Positions 26,640 through 35,398 of a stretch of 64,000 nt of DNA are shown here, one piece after another. The position numbers and the translations under genes were made by a program. Under the pieces are notes generated by a model that made no database searches, was not told the DNA's origin, and worked only from the letters and a program-made list of their open reading frames with translations. Source of the DNA: Geomonas sp. RF6 (lineage in GTDB: Bacteria; Desulfobacterota; Desulfuromonadia; Geobacterales; Geobacteraceae); NCBI RefSeq assembly GCF_021044625.1, contig NZ_CP087999.1:2373001-2437000 (forward strand), in the 5' to 3' direction. Within the stretch, counting starts at the first letter, position 1. The number at the start of each line of letters is the position of its first letter.

Positions 26640-29600
26640 ATGGAGGAAAGCTTCAAGAGTGAAGGAGGTGCCAACAAGGGGAGAAAGATCCTTCTCGTAG
26701 TACTCCTGCTGTTTGTGGCACTTGTTACTCTCGCAATCCTCGCCATAAAGGCCTACCTCGCTTCCCCCTATCCCGCAGCAGAGCTTTCCCGCATCCTCTC
26801 CGACTCGCTGAAAGAAGAGGTCCGGGTCGCCCGGATCGAGAGCTCCGGCACCACGATCTACCTCCGGGGGGTGCGCATCCTCAATCCCCCGGGCTTCCCC
26901 GCCGGTAACCTCGTCTACGCAGATTCGCTCGCCATCGCGCCGGACTGGCGCCTGTTCATGACCGGAAAACGCTACTTCCGTCTTATCGGCCTCGAAGGGA
27001 TCCGCCTCAACGCACTCCAAAACCGCAGCGGCGAGTGGAACTTCTCGCGCCTCCAGAGGCACATGGCCGCGCAGAAGCCCTCCCCCATGGAGACGGTGAT
27101 CCGCCACCTCGCGGTGAAGGGCGGAGCCCTCAGCGTGAACGGACGCGGCGTCGACGGGCTCTCCCTCGATGTCTTCGACCTCACCAGCAAGGGCTCCCGC
27201 GATTCTTCCCTCTCCCTCACCTTCCAGGATGCCTGGCGCAACCGCTATGCGGTGAAGGGGAAGGCCCGCCCCGGCCCGACGCCGTCCCTAGCCCTCTCCC
27301 TGACCGCCGATCCCTTTTCCCTCGATCCCCTGGTCTCCCTCCTCCCCCCCGACAAGAGGGGGCGCATAAGAGGCGGCAAAGGGAGACTCGACTTCCAGGG
27401 CGCTCTGGAGGCTGGTCTCTTTACCGGCGACGGGCAGCTCGACTTCCGCGACCTGCGCGTCGCCGCCGCGGGACACGTCATTCCCCTCTCCGGCCGCCTG
27501 ACTCTCGCCGGCGGGTACGACCAGAAGTCGGACCAGGCGACGCTGAAGAGTATGGTGCTGGCGCTGGACCACCTCACCACCGTGCGCGGCACCGGCACGG
27601 TCAGGAAGCTGCGCCACGAGAAAGCCTTCGCGGCGGAGCTCGCCATGGACGAGGCGGACCTTTCCCGGCTCGCCTTTCTCCTGCCGCAGCAGGAGCGGGC
27701 CACCACGAGGGTCGGCGGCAAGGTCAGCTGCCGGACCGTGCGTGTGGCCGGGACCGGGGCCGGGGGGCTCTCTGTTGCCAGCGGCGCCCTCGTATTGCGT
27801 GACGGGCGCCTGCAGAGGGAGGGTCGCACCTTCATCTCCGGCCTCGATGCCACCGTCGCCCTGCAGCGTGCCAAAGGCGGCATCGTCGCCACCGGGCGCG
27901 CAGACGGGCGCGCCGCGGAGCCCGCCCTGGTGGAGCGGATCAAGGGGGACTTTCAGGCCGCCTTCTCCGCCAAACTCAAACCACTCTCCGCGCGCGCTAA
28001 CATCCCCGCAGCGCGGGCAAGCGGCACCGATTTCTCCGCGCGACTGCGCTTTGACGCTGCCTCTCCGGCCCCGTACACCGTCTCGGCGGAAGTCCCCGCC
28101 GCGGGGGCTGCCGCCCTCAACCCTCTCCTTTCCCGCTACAACCTGAAGCTCGGCTCCGGGACCGCTGCGGCAACCCTCTCCGGCAGCGGACGCAGCGCCG
28201 CTGACTTCGCCGCGAATGTCTCCTGCCGTCTCTCCGGGATAGACGGCAGCCGCGGGGCACAGCATTTCGCACTACGTGGGGGGAGGGTGGAAGGGCGCCT
28301 GCTCCGGAAGGAGAAACATCTCGAGTCGGCGGGGAAGGCGCAGCTCTCTTCCTTTTGGTGGGGTGAAAAGGGAGACGCATGGAAAGTCCCCTCCCCCCGT
28401 GCGGGGGAGGGACAGGGTGGGGGGGAAGGTGCCACCACTTCAGCAGACCGCAGCTTCACCCGCCCCCTGTCCCCCTCCCGTCAAGTGAGGGGGGATATCG
28501 GAATCGAGACACAAACCGCAAAAAAGGGGGATGCCGAATTCTCCTACCGGGTGATCGACGATGCCGTCACTCTGGAGAACGGCACCGTGAAGTACGGGGA
28601 TCACACCGCCTCATTTGCCACACTCCTCGCCCAGATCCCGCACAAGGACGGGAGCGGCTACCCTGTCTCCGTTGAGGTGAAGGGAGGCTCCCTGCGTAGC
28701 GCCGATGTGGAGGCGAAGGGGATCGCCGCCACATTGCACGGCCGCTACCTGAGCGACCCGAAGGGGAACTGGCTGGAAGGTGACGCGGTCCTCTCCACAG
28801 GGGGAGCTTCCTGGAAGGGGAAGGAGGTCGGTGCGCCGAGTGCGCGCCTCACCTTCGCCCGAAATGGAGGGAAAGGTACTCTGGGGGGAACCCTCTTCGG
28901 CGGAGCCCTCGTCGCGGACGTGGCTTTCCGCCCGATGGTACCGGAGGAGGAAGAGTTCACCTTCTCCATCGCGGGTGCCCAGGTAAAGGGCCTCTCCCCC
29001 TTCCTCCCGGCCACGAAGGGGCCGCGCCTTTCCAGCGGGGTGCTCGACCTGCGCGCGAACGGCAGCTATTCCCGCCGCGCCGGGATCAACTGTCGCTTTC
29101 AGGGGAAGGGGAAAGGGATCGAGGTAAAGGATGAGAAAGGGAAGGCTCTTCTCTCCGACGCGGGGGTGACGGTACAGGGTGCGCTGGCGGGAGAGAAGCT
29201 CTCCCTCGCTGCCGCCGAGATCTCCGCCGGCGCGGGGGCGCGACTGCTCGCACAGGGGGAGGTGGAAAAGGTCTTCTCGCCGCAGCGAAGCGGCCGCCTC
29301 GCCTTCTCTGTCCCGCGCACCTCGGTAAACGACCTCATCGATCCCTTCGTGAGCATGATGCCGCGCATGCTGCAGGAGGCGAACACGGCGGGGGCTTTGT
29401 CAGCGGACGGCACCATGGTACTGCGCGACGGGCAGGATCTGCTGGAAGGGTCGGTGGCGCTTGAGGAGGTCACGCTGGAGGTCCCCTCCCAGAAGGTCGT
29501 GCTGAAGGGGGTGAACGGGAAGATCCCCGTGTCGCTCGAGCTGGCCGGGAAGGAGATAGGCAAGCCCGGCGCGGGGCTTGCGGTCAGCAGGGAAAACTAT

Positions 29601-30347
29601 CCAAAGCTTTTGCAGCAGCTGAAGGAAAAAGGGACAGCGGGGACTCCGGTCACCATCGCCAAAGTGTCGTACGGCACGCTCGACCTTGGCTCGGTGACGA
29701 TGGAGCTGCAGGCGGAGAGCGGCCTCACAGAGATCAGGTCGCTGCGGGCGACCCTCTACGACGGCGTCGTCTTTGGGAAAGGGAGCGTCTCCATGAAAAA
29801 GGGGGGGACGTTCAGGGTCGATCTGCTGGCAAACGGTGTGAGCCTGAGGAGCCTCTGCAACGACGTCCCCAATATAAAGGGATACATCTCGGGGAGGATC
29901 GACGGGTTCCTCAGCGTCACGGGGACCGGCGGGGGATTGAAAGGGCTCGTTGGCTACACGGAGTTTTGGGCGCGTGAAGGGAAGGGGGAGAAGATGCTGG
30001 TCAGCAGAGAGTTCCTGCAGCGGCTCTCCAACCAGAAGCTGAGCGGCTTCTTCTTCAGCACCGATCGCCCCTACGACCGCGCCGAGATCCGGGCGCTGCT
30101 CCAGGAGGGGGACCTGACCTTCCAGGCGCTCGACATCCAGCACACCAATTTCATCGGAGTCCGCGACCTCAGCGTCTCGATCGTGCCCACCCAGAACCGC
30201 ATCGCTCTCGACCATCTCCTTGAGTCGGTCCGGCAGGCGGCCACCCGCGGGAAGGCTGCGACAGGGGCGGCTCCAGCGGAAACGGCGCCCTCGACGTCAC
30301 CTTCGCCAGCTCCGGAGGCTCAGCCTGAGTTCAAGTGGCAGGATTAG
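26640..30347 (+). CDS. AsmA-family envelope protein
   Basis: This 1235-residue protein has a single N-terminal membrane anchor (about residues 17-38, KILLVVLLLFVALVTLAILA) and a long periplasmic body. It begins with an AsmA-type domain (YPAAELSRILSDSLKEEVRV) and ends with AsmA-like repeats and an Ala/Pro-rich tail. AsmA-like proteins are proposed to bridge inner and outer membranes and carry phospholipids. Residues about 583-618 are encoded by an inserted family-B repeat and are unlike the rest (Gly/Ser/Arg-rich, [20 protein letters not shown]). The gene is otherwise intact and monocistronic, starting 81 bp after the period-9 array. Confidence 0.85.
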   Translation: MEESFKSEGGANKGRKILLVVLLLFVALVTLAILAIKAYLASPYPAAELSRILSDSLKEEVRVARIESSGTTIYLRGVRILNPPGFPAGNLVYADSLAIAPDWRLFMTGKRYFRLIGLEGIRLNALQNRSGEWNFSRLQRHMAAQKPSPMETVIRHLAVKGGALSVNGRGVDGLSLDVFDLTSKGSRDSSLSLTFQDAWRNRYAVKGKARPGPTPSLALSLTADPFSLDPLVSLLPPDKRGRIRGGKGRLDFQGALEAGLFTGDGQLDFRDLRVAAAGHVIPLSGRLTLAGGYDQKSDQATLKSMVLALDHLTTVRGTGTVRKLRHEKAFAAELAMDEADLSRLAFLLPQQERATTRVGGKVSCRTVRVAGTGAGGLSVASGALVLRDGRLQREGRTFISGLDATVALQRAKGGIVATGRADGRAAEPALVERIKGDFQAAFSAKLKPLSARANIPAARASGTDFSARLRFDAASPAPYTVSAEVPAAGAAALNPLLSRYNLKLGSGTAAATLSGSGRSAADFAANVSCRLSGIDGSRGAQHFALRGGRVEGRLLRKEKHLESAGKAQLSSFWWGEKGDAWKVPSPRAGEGQGGGEGATTSADRSFTRPLSPSRQVRGDIGIETQTAKKGDAEFSYRVIDDAVTLENGTVKYGDHTASFATLLAQIPHKDGSGYPVSVEVKGGSLRSADVEAKGIAATLHGRYLSDPKGNWLEGDAVLSTGGASWKGKEVGAPSARLTFARNGGKGTLGGTLFGGALVADVAFRPMVPEEEEFTFSIAGAQVKGLSPFLPATKGPRLSSGVLDLRANGSYSRRAGINCRFQGKGKGIEVKDEKGKALLSDAGVTVQGALAGEKLSLAAAEISAGAGARLLAQGEVEKVFSPQRSGRLAFSVPRTSVNDLIDPFVSMMPRMLQEANTAGALSADGTMVLRDGQDLLEGSVALEEVTLEVPSQKVVLKGVNGKIPVSLELAGKEIGKPGAGLAVSRENYPKLLQQLKEKGTAGTPVTIAKVSYGTLDLGSVTMELQAESGLTEIRSLRATLYDGVVFGKGSVSMKKGGTFRVDLLANGVSLRSLCNDVPNIKGYISGRIDGFLSVTGTGGGLKGLVGYTEFWAREGKGEKMLVSREFLQRLSNQKLSGFFFSTDRPYDRAEIRALLQEGDLTFQALDIQHTNFIGVRDLSVSIVPTQNRIALDHLLESVRQAATRGKAATGAAPAETAPSTSPSPAPEAQPEFKWQD
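28388..28494 (+). repeat. Family-B repeat inserted in frame in the AsmA-like gene
   Basis: About 107 bp match, in opposite orientation, the intergenic element at 26327-26430. It begins cccctcccccc and ends near tcaagtgaggggg. The reading frame stays open across it, adding about 36 residues of low-complexity sequence. Confidence 0.85.
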
Positions 30348-30362
30348 GACTCCTGCTAGCGA

Positions 30363-30773
30363 CTACTCCTCGTCTGCTGCCCCGCGGGAATGACGTGCTC
30401 GCGGCTGTCCCCTTTGCGGCAACGGCTGGGGCTGAATCTGCGGGGGAGCGCTCTGCTGGGCCTGTGGCGCCACGGGAGCAAGCGCGGGTTGCGCGGGGAG
30501 GGGCTGCACTGCCTGCGGCTGTGCGGGAAGCTGGGGAGGTTGAGCCGCGGCGCCCCCTGCCGGTGCGGAGGGTGGCGCGGCGGCGGCCGCAGCGGAGATC
30601 GGCAGCTTCTTCCCCGTTGCCACGTCGTACACCTTGGCGCGCGAGCGGTAGCGGGCGGGGATGTCGTACTGGCTGCTGACGTAGTGAGTGGTACCCTTGG
30701 AGTCGGTCCAGGTGTACATTTCAGCGTAGGCGGTAGAGGCGACGAGGAGCAGCATAAGGGCGAGTCTCTTCAT
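30363..30773 (-). CDS. Secreted DUF4124-domain protein
   Basis: This 136-residue protein has a Sec signal peptide (MKRLALMLLLVASTAYA, cleavage before EMYTW). A short DUF4124 module follows (MYTWTDSKGTTHYVSSQYDIP), then a Pro/Ala/Gln-rich tail from about residue 65. DUF4124 proteins are small envelope proteins of unknown function. The ATG follows GAGGGAG; an upstream in-frame start would place 32 residues before the signal and is rejected. It converges with the AsmA-like gene (15 bp apart) and diverges from the EVE-domain gene. Confidence 0.8.
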   Translation of the reverse strand: MKRLALMLLLVASTAYAEMYTWTDSKGTTHYVSSQYDIPARYRSRAKVYDVATGKKLPISAAAAAAPPSAPAGGAAAQPPQLPAQPQAVQPLPAQPALAPVAPQAQQSAPPQIQPQPLPQRGQPRARHSRGAADEE

Positions 30774-30867
30774 TTTTCTCCCTCGAAAGTGGCGGTTGGC
30801 GCACATCCTTGTCATATCGGATCGGGAAACCTTTTTCAACAGTGAAAGATTGCAAAAGGAGAGCATC

Positions 30868-31350
30868 ATGTCTGAGCGTCGCTACTGGCTCATGAAGTCG
30901 GAGCCGTCCTGCTTCTCGTTCGACGACCTGAAGGCCCGGCCCGACTCTACCGAGCACTGGGACGGTGTGCGCAATTTCCAGGCGCGAGGGTACCTGAAGG
31001 ATGAGATGAAGGTGGGGGACCGCGCCTTCTTTTACCACAGCAACATCGCCGATCCCGCGATCGTGGGGATCGTGGAGGTGGTGAAGGCGGGATACCCGGA
31101 CTGGACAGCATTTGACCCGGAGAACGAGCACTTCGATCCCCGAGGCAGCAAGGAGAAGCCGCTCTGGTTCATGGTGGACGTGCGCTACGTAGCGCCGCTG
31201 CCGAGGCCGGTCACCCTTCGTGAGCTGAAAGGTGTGCCGGAAGTCGGCGACATGGTCCTTCTGAAGCGGGGGAGACTTTCGGTGCAGCCGGTACGCGAGG
31301 AGGAGTGGCGGGCGATTTTGCGTCTGGCGGGAATGCAGGAGGAACCGTAG
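30868..31350 (+). CDS. EVE-domain protein (thymocyte nuclear protein 1-like)
   Basis: This 160-residue protein is a single EVE domain: RRYWLMKSEPSCFSFDDL at the start, WDGVRNFQARGYL, DRAFFYHSNI, and the end VGDMVLLKRGRLSVQPV. EVE domains bind modified bases in DNA or RNA, and some act in modification-dependent restriction. This stand-alone form is a widespread bacterial protein of unknown role, with no restriction partner nearby. The start follows AAAGGAGA 5 bases upstream. Confidence 0.9.
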   Translation: MSERRYWLMKSEPSCFSFDDLKARPDSTEHWDGVRNFQARGYLKDEMKVGDRAFFYHSNIADPAIVGIVEVVKAGYPDWTAFDPENEHFDPRGSKEKPLWFMVDVRYVAPLPRPVTLRELKGVPEVGDMVLLKRGRLSVQPVREEEWRAILRLAGMQEEP

Positions 31351-31496
31351 CCTCTTTCCATATTTGTTGCACCGTTATGTGCTGTAATGAAGCCTTCGGA
31401 TCCACGACAGGGCACTTTTGAAGCGGGTGGTAAAGGAGCGATGACCTCGCCTACACCCCGCACTCACCGCCTGTCACCGTGGACGAGGAGGCTCCC

Positions 31497-31784
31497 ATGA
31501 CGCGCAAGCTCGTTTTTCCGGTGCTGGCGGTGCTGATGGGCGCGACCCTCTCCGGTTGCGTCATCGATACCGGATACTACGACGCCGGATACTATGGAGG
31601 ATATGGGCAGAGCTACATAGAACGGCAGTACTGGAACGGGCCGTACTATGGTCCCGGATACTACAACTATGGATACGGGCATCGCCACTACTACAGGGAT
31701 TACGGATACGGAGGTCGGCACTACTACAGGGATGGCCCATCCTACGGGGGGCGCAGCGACTTCCGCTACGGGTACCGCCGCTAG
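31497..31784 (+). CDS. Small Tyr/Gly-rich lipoprotein
   Basis: This 95-residue protein starts with a lipoprotein signal ending in the lipobox LSGC (VLAVLMGATLSGCVID). The mature part is rich in Tyr, Gly and His (GYYDAGYYGGYGQSY and similar). The ATG lies behind GAGGAGG. It and the next small gene share the signal (GA(T/S)LSGCVI) and similar upstream DNA, so they look like a tandem duplication. It is probably anchored in a membrane; function is unknown. Metal binding through His/Tyr is possible but not shown. Confidence 0.75.
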   Translation: MTRKLVFPVLAVLMGATLSGCVIDTGYYDAGYYGGYGQSYIERQYWNGPYYGPGYYNYGYGHRHYYRDYGYGGRHYYRDGPSYGGRSDFRYGYRR

Positions 31785-31968
31785 CGGGCAGCTCCGCTAA
31801 CTTCCTGACTTTCCTTATTTGCTGCACTCTTCTTGCACCGTGCCGTGTTGAAATAAAGCCAGTTGTTCCTAAAGACACGAAATGTCCCGAAGCGGGTATC
31901 GGGGAGGTGACGGGTGGCCCGACAGCACCGACCACCCCCGCTGGTGACAGTGGACAGGGAGGCTGGCA

Positions 31969-32133
31969 ATGAGAAGAAGGCTTGGCATGGTCGTGGCGCT
32001 GGTGCTGCTTGGCGCGTCACTCTCCGGATGTGTTATCGAACCGTGGGACATGGGGTATGGCGGTGGACACCATCACCACCACCACGACGACTACGGCCGC
32101 GGCGGCGGATACCGCCACGGCGGCAGGTACTAA
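31969..32133 (+). CDS. Very small His-rich lipoprotein, paralog of the preceding gene
   Basis: This 54-residue protein starts at an ATG behind GGGAGG. It has a basic N-terminus (MRRR), a hydrophobic stretch and the lipobox LSGC, and continues VIEPWDMGYGGG into a run of six His and a Gly/Arg/Tyr tail. The signal and the DNA before it resemble the gene 184 bp upstream. The His run suggests metal binding (inference). It is short enough to be missed by automatic annotation, but the lipobox and ribosome-binding site support it. Confidence 0.7.
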   Translation: MRRRLGMVVALVLLGASLSGCVIEPWDMGYGGGHHHHHHDDYGRGGGYRHGGRY

Positions 32134-32151
32134 AATACCGCGTTTAAAAAG

Positions 32152-32180
32152 AAGGGGCGGGGATCATCTCCCCGCCCCTT
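32152..32180 (-). terminator. Intrinsic terminator between lipoprotein genes and pepN
   Basis: A perfect 12-bp stem (aaggggcgggga/tccccgcccctt) with a 5-base loop is followed on the minus strand by CTTTTT. It therefore ends pepN transcription and may also act on the plus strand for the small lipoprotein gene. Confidence 0.85.
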
Positions 32181-32206
32181 TCTGCGTCGTTCTCTCCAGC
32201 GTCGTT

Positions 32207-34846
32207 CTACAAACTCTTCACCACCAGCTCGTGCACGTCGCGCACCAGGTTCGGCCCGACGAGGATGCGCTGCAGCTCGTTTTTCATCAGATCCTGCCGG
32301 CCGGGGTCGAAGCGGCGCCACCTCGTCAGTGGCGTCACCATGCGGGCGGCGATCTGCGGGTTTATCTCGTTCAGGCGCAGCACCTGGTCGGCGAGAAAAC
32401 GGTACCCTTCACCGCTGCGATCGTGGAACCGTACCTGGTTCTGGGAAAAGGCCCCTACAAGTGCCCGGACCCGATTCGGAACACGGATGTCGAAGTCCGG
32501 GTGGGAAAGGAGGGCATTGACCTCCTGAAGCGTTCCGGGGAGGTGTGAGGATGCCTGCAGCCGGAACCACTTGTCGATAACCCCGCGGTCCTCGCGCCAC
32601 TTGATGTAGAACTGCGCCAGTGCCTCGTTCCTCTGGGGGCAGTCGCAGTCGACGAGCGAGTGGAGGGCCCCCATGGTGTCGGTCATGTTGTCTGCGGCCT
32701 CGAACTGCTCCATGGCGAGCTCGATCCCTTCCGTGTCGCCACCCGCGGTGAGGTAGGCGAGGCAGAGCCTGCGCAGGCGCCTCTCCCCGAAGCGCCCGTC
32801 GTCCGGTGCATACGGCGCCTTCGGCGTGCAGGAGCGGTACAGGGAGAGGAATTCCTCGCGCAGTCGCGCCCCCAGTACCTCGCGCACCAGTTCCCTCGCT
32901 TCGTGGATTCCCTCCGGATCGATCGTCTCCATTTGCTCCGCCAGATACCCCTCGCTCGGAAGTGTCAGCGCCTCCGCCTGGAAGGCATGTTCCATCGATC
33001 TGTCGGCGAGGGTGCTGGCGAAGGCGGAGACGAATTCCTCCGGCACCAGCATGTGGCGCCCCGACTGACGGTCAGCCACGAGCTCGAGTATGAGCTTCAC
33101 CCCCTGGATCTGCCCCGCTTCCCAGCGCACGAACGGGTCGCTGTCGTGCGCCATGAGGAAGGTGAGATCCTCGTCGCTGTAGCAGTCGGCGAGTTTCACC
33201 GGCGCGGAGAAGTTGCGCAGGAGGGATGGGACCGGAGGGGCGGGGACGTCGAGGAAACGGAAAGTCTCAGTCTCACGGGTAAGCTCCAGTATGCGCGTGG
33301 TCCCCTTCGGGGCATCCTCACCCTGGAGACGCAGCGGCAGGTCGCCCCCGTCCGGCCCGAGGAGCCCCACCGCGAGGGGGATATGCAGGGGGAGCTTCTC
33401 CGGCTGCCCCGGCGTGGGGGGCGTCTTCTGGGTTGCGGTCAGGAGGTAGCTCATCTCGTTCTCGTCGTACTCTCCCGAAACTGTGAGGACCGGGGTGCCC
33501 GCCTGATCGTACCAGCGCATGAACTGCGTCAGGTCGCGCTCCCCTGCGTCCGCCATCGCCTGTACGAATTCGTCCACCCGCACCGCCTTCCCGTCGTAGC
33601 GCTCGAAGTAGAGATCCATACCTTTCCTGAAGCGCTCCTTCCCGAGGAGGGTGGCGAGCATGCGGATGACTTCCCCCCCCTTGTGGTAGACGGTCATGCT
33701 GTAGAAGTTGTTGATCTCGACGTACGACTCCGGGCGCACCGGGTGCGCCAGCGGACCGGCGTCCTCGGCAAATTGGGAGAAGCGCAGCCCCCGCACGTCG
33801 GCAATGCGCTTCACTGCGCGGGACTGCATGTCGGAGGAGAACTCCTGGTCGCGGTAGATGGTGAGCCCTTCCTTCAACGAGAGCTGGAACCAGTCGCGGC
33901 AGGTGATGCGGTTGCCGGTCCAGTTGTGGAAGTACTCGTGCCCGATCACCTCCTCGATGGCATGGTAGTCGTCGTCGGTGGCGCTCTCGGGGCTGGCGAG
34001 GACGTAGATGGAGTTGAAGATGTTGAGCCCCTTGTTCTCCATGGCCCCCATGTTGAAGTCGTCGACCGCCACGATCATGTATGTGTCGAGATCGTACTCC
34101 CGCCCGAACTTCTCCTCGTCCCAGCGCATGGCGTGGGCCAGTGAGGTCAGGGCGTGGCCGCACTTGTCGCGGTTTTTCTCCTCCACGTAGATCTCCAGGC
34201 TCACGCTGCGCCCGCTCATGGTGGTGAAGGTGTCGGAGATCTCCACGAGGTCCCCGGCGACGATGGCGAAGAGGTACGAGGGTTTCCTGAAGGGGTCGTG
34301 CCACACCGCGTAGTGGCGCTCGTCCGGCAGGTCCCCTTTTTCCATGAGGTTGCCGTTGGCAAGGAGGACGGGGGCGCTTTCCCGGTCCGCCTCCAGCCGC
34401 ACGGTGTACACCGCCATGACGTCGGGGCGGTCCGGGAAGTAGGTGATGCGCCGGAAACCCTCCGCCTCGCACTGCGTGCACATCATCGGGCCGGAGAGGT
34501 ACAGCCCCTCCAGCGCCGTGTTGCTGCGAGGGCTGATCTCGGTTATCACCTCGAGTGAGAAACGCTCAGGGACCTGGCGGATCGTGAGCTCTTCCCCCTC
34601 GATGTAATAACTCTCCGGGGGGAGCTCCACGCCGTCAAGCTTCAGCGAGACGAGCTTCAGTTCCGCGCCGTCCAGCAGGAGGGGGCGAGGCCCCGGTGGG
34701 CGGTCGGGGTTGGCGCGCATAGTCAGCCGGCTGGTGACCCGGGTGAGATCCTCATCGAGGTTGAAGCTGATGTCGACGGTGTCGACGAGATAGTCGGGGG
34801 GAGTATAGTCTTTCTGGTGGATGGTCCGGTGTTGCGTGTGCGACAT
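32207..34846 (-). CDS. pepN: Aminopeptidase N (M1 family)
   Basis: This 879-residue zinc aminopeptidase has the M1 exopeptidase motif MGAMENKGLN and the zinc site HEYFH at about 303-307 (EEVIGHEYFHNWTGN). The third zinc ligand Glu lies in SLKEGLTIYRDQEF. The length and the C-terminal helical domain match the E. coli PepN type, a broad-specificity cytoplasmic enzyme that completes peptide breakdown. There is no signal peptide. It ends at a strong terminator and appears monocistronic. A TATAGT-like -10 lies upstream near 34910 without a clear -35. Confidence 0.95.
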   Translation of the reverse strand: MSHTQHRTIHQKDYTPPDYLVDTVDISFNLDEDLTRVTSRLTMRANPDRPPGPRPLLLDGAELKLVSLKLDGVELPPESYYIEGEELTIRQVPERFSLEVITEISPRSNTALEGLYLSGPMMCTQCEAEGFRRITYFPDRPDVMAVYTVRLEADRESAPVLLANGNLMEKGDLPDERHYAVWHDPFRKPSYLFAIVAGDLVEISDTFTTMSGRSVSLEIYVEEKNRDKCGHALTSLAHAMRWDEEKFGREYDLDTYMIVAVDDFNMGAMENKGLNIFNSIYVLASPESATDDDYHAIEEVIGHEYFHNWTGNRITCRDWFQLSLKEGLTIYRDQEFSSDMQSRAVKRIADVRGLRFSQFAEDAGPLAHPVRPESYVEINNFYSMTVYHKGGEVIRMLATLLGKERFRKGMDLYFERYDGKAVRVDEFVQAMADAGERDLTQFMRWYDQAGTPVLTVSGEYDENEMSYLLTATQKTPPTPGQPEKLPLHIPLAVGLLGPDGGDLPLRLQGEDAPKGTTRILELTRETETFRFLDVPAPPVPSLLRNFSAPVKLADCYSDEDLTFLMAHDSDPFVRWEAGQIQGVKLILELVADRQSGRHMLVPEEFVSAFASTLADRSMEHAFQAEALTLPSEGYLAEQMETIDPEGIHEARELVREVLGARLREEFLSLYRSCTPKAPYAPDDGRFGERRLRRLCLAYLTAGGDTEGIELAMEQFEAADNMTDTMGALHSLVDCDCPQRNEALAQFYIKWREDRGVIDKWFRLQASSHLPGTLQEVNALLSHPDFDIRVPNRVRALVGAFSQNQVRFHDRSGEGYRFLADQVLRLNEINPQIAARMVTPLTRWRRFDPGRQDLMKNELQRILVGPNLVRDVHELVVKSL

Positions 34847-35014
34847 GGTAAGTTTCCTCGCAGTCTTCGGTGATAGTGGGGCGATATGAAGCGGGGCACG
34901 TACTCATCTACTATACAATATCTCCGGGTGCAAGCCGGGAGTGGACAGGATGGGGACCTCATCGGATTCCGGAATCTCGAAAGAGTATGCACGAAGCAGT
35001 ACAGGAGAACCCGC
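34847..35014. other. Promoter-side spacer of pepN
   Basis: This 168-base stretch separates pepN (minus) from the repeat block before the sulfite reductase-type gene. No gene or RNA was recognised. Confidence 0.4.
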
Positions 35015-35058
35015 GTTCCCCCCTTTTCAAAGGGTCTTCCGGGATTCTGGGGAACGCG
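35015..35058. repeat. Dispersed repeat, family C, copy 1
   Basis: A 44-bp element has inverted ends gcgttcccc and ggggaacgc and the inner block ttccgggattctgg. Related copies lie at 35224, 50631 and 50700. Confidence 0.6.
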
Positions 35059-35082
35059 CTACAAAGAATCCGGGTGTCCCCA

Positions 35083-35179
35083 CGCTGGAGCGTAGGCATC
35101 TTGCCTGCGATGGCGGCGCAGCCGCCACAGACCGCGCGGCTGGCGCCGCGGTACAGGCTGGGAAGCCTGTGCTCCAGCG
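35083..35179. repeat. Dispersed element, family D, complete copy with terminal inverted repeats
   Basis: A 97-bp element is bounded by a perfect 9-bp inverted repeat (cgctggagc/gctccagcg). It contains two further small palindromes, ggcggcgcagccgcc and acaggct..agcctgt. Its left part recurs at 7711-7757. Confidence 0.7.
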
Positions 35180-35223
35180 CGGCGCCACTAGTGTCCCCTC
35201 ACGTCAACGGAAGCGACCGGGCT

Positions 35224-35267
35224 GAATTCCCGGAATTCCCGGATGTACCTTCGCAAAGGGGGGAACC
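35224..35267 (-). repeat. Dispersed repeat, family C, copy 2
   Basis: Read on the minus strand, this matches the copy at 50631 almost base for base: ctttgcgaaggt, then catccgggaattccggg. Confidence 0.7.
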
Positions 35268-35398
35268 TCACGGTCGGTCCTATCCTATAATGACGGGCGA
35301 CATCGGTGCCAGAAAAACCCGCCAGAACCTTTTTTGATGACAGCGGCAGACCTTGCACGGTAAAAAGATCCATCACTGTGACTACAAGGAGGGTTCCG

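Noticed and set aside
34870-35337. Open frame of 155 codons between pepN and the sulfite reductase-type gene
   Set aside because: It runs through dispersed repeats of families C and D and has no ribosome-binding site or conserved pattern.
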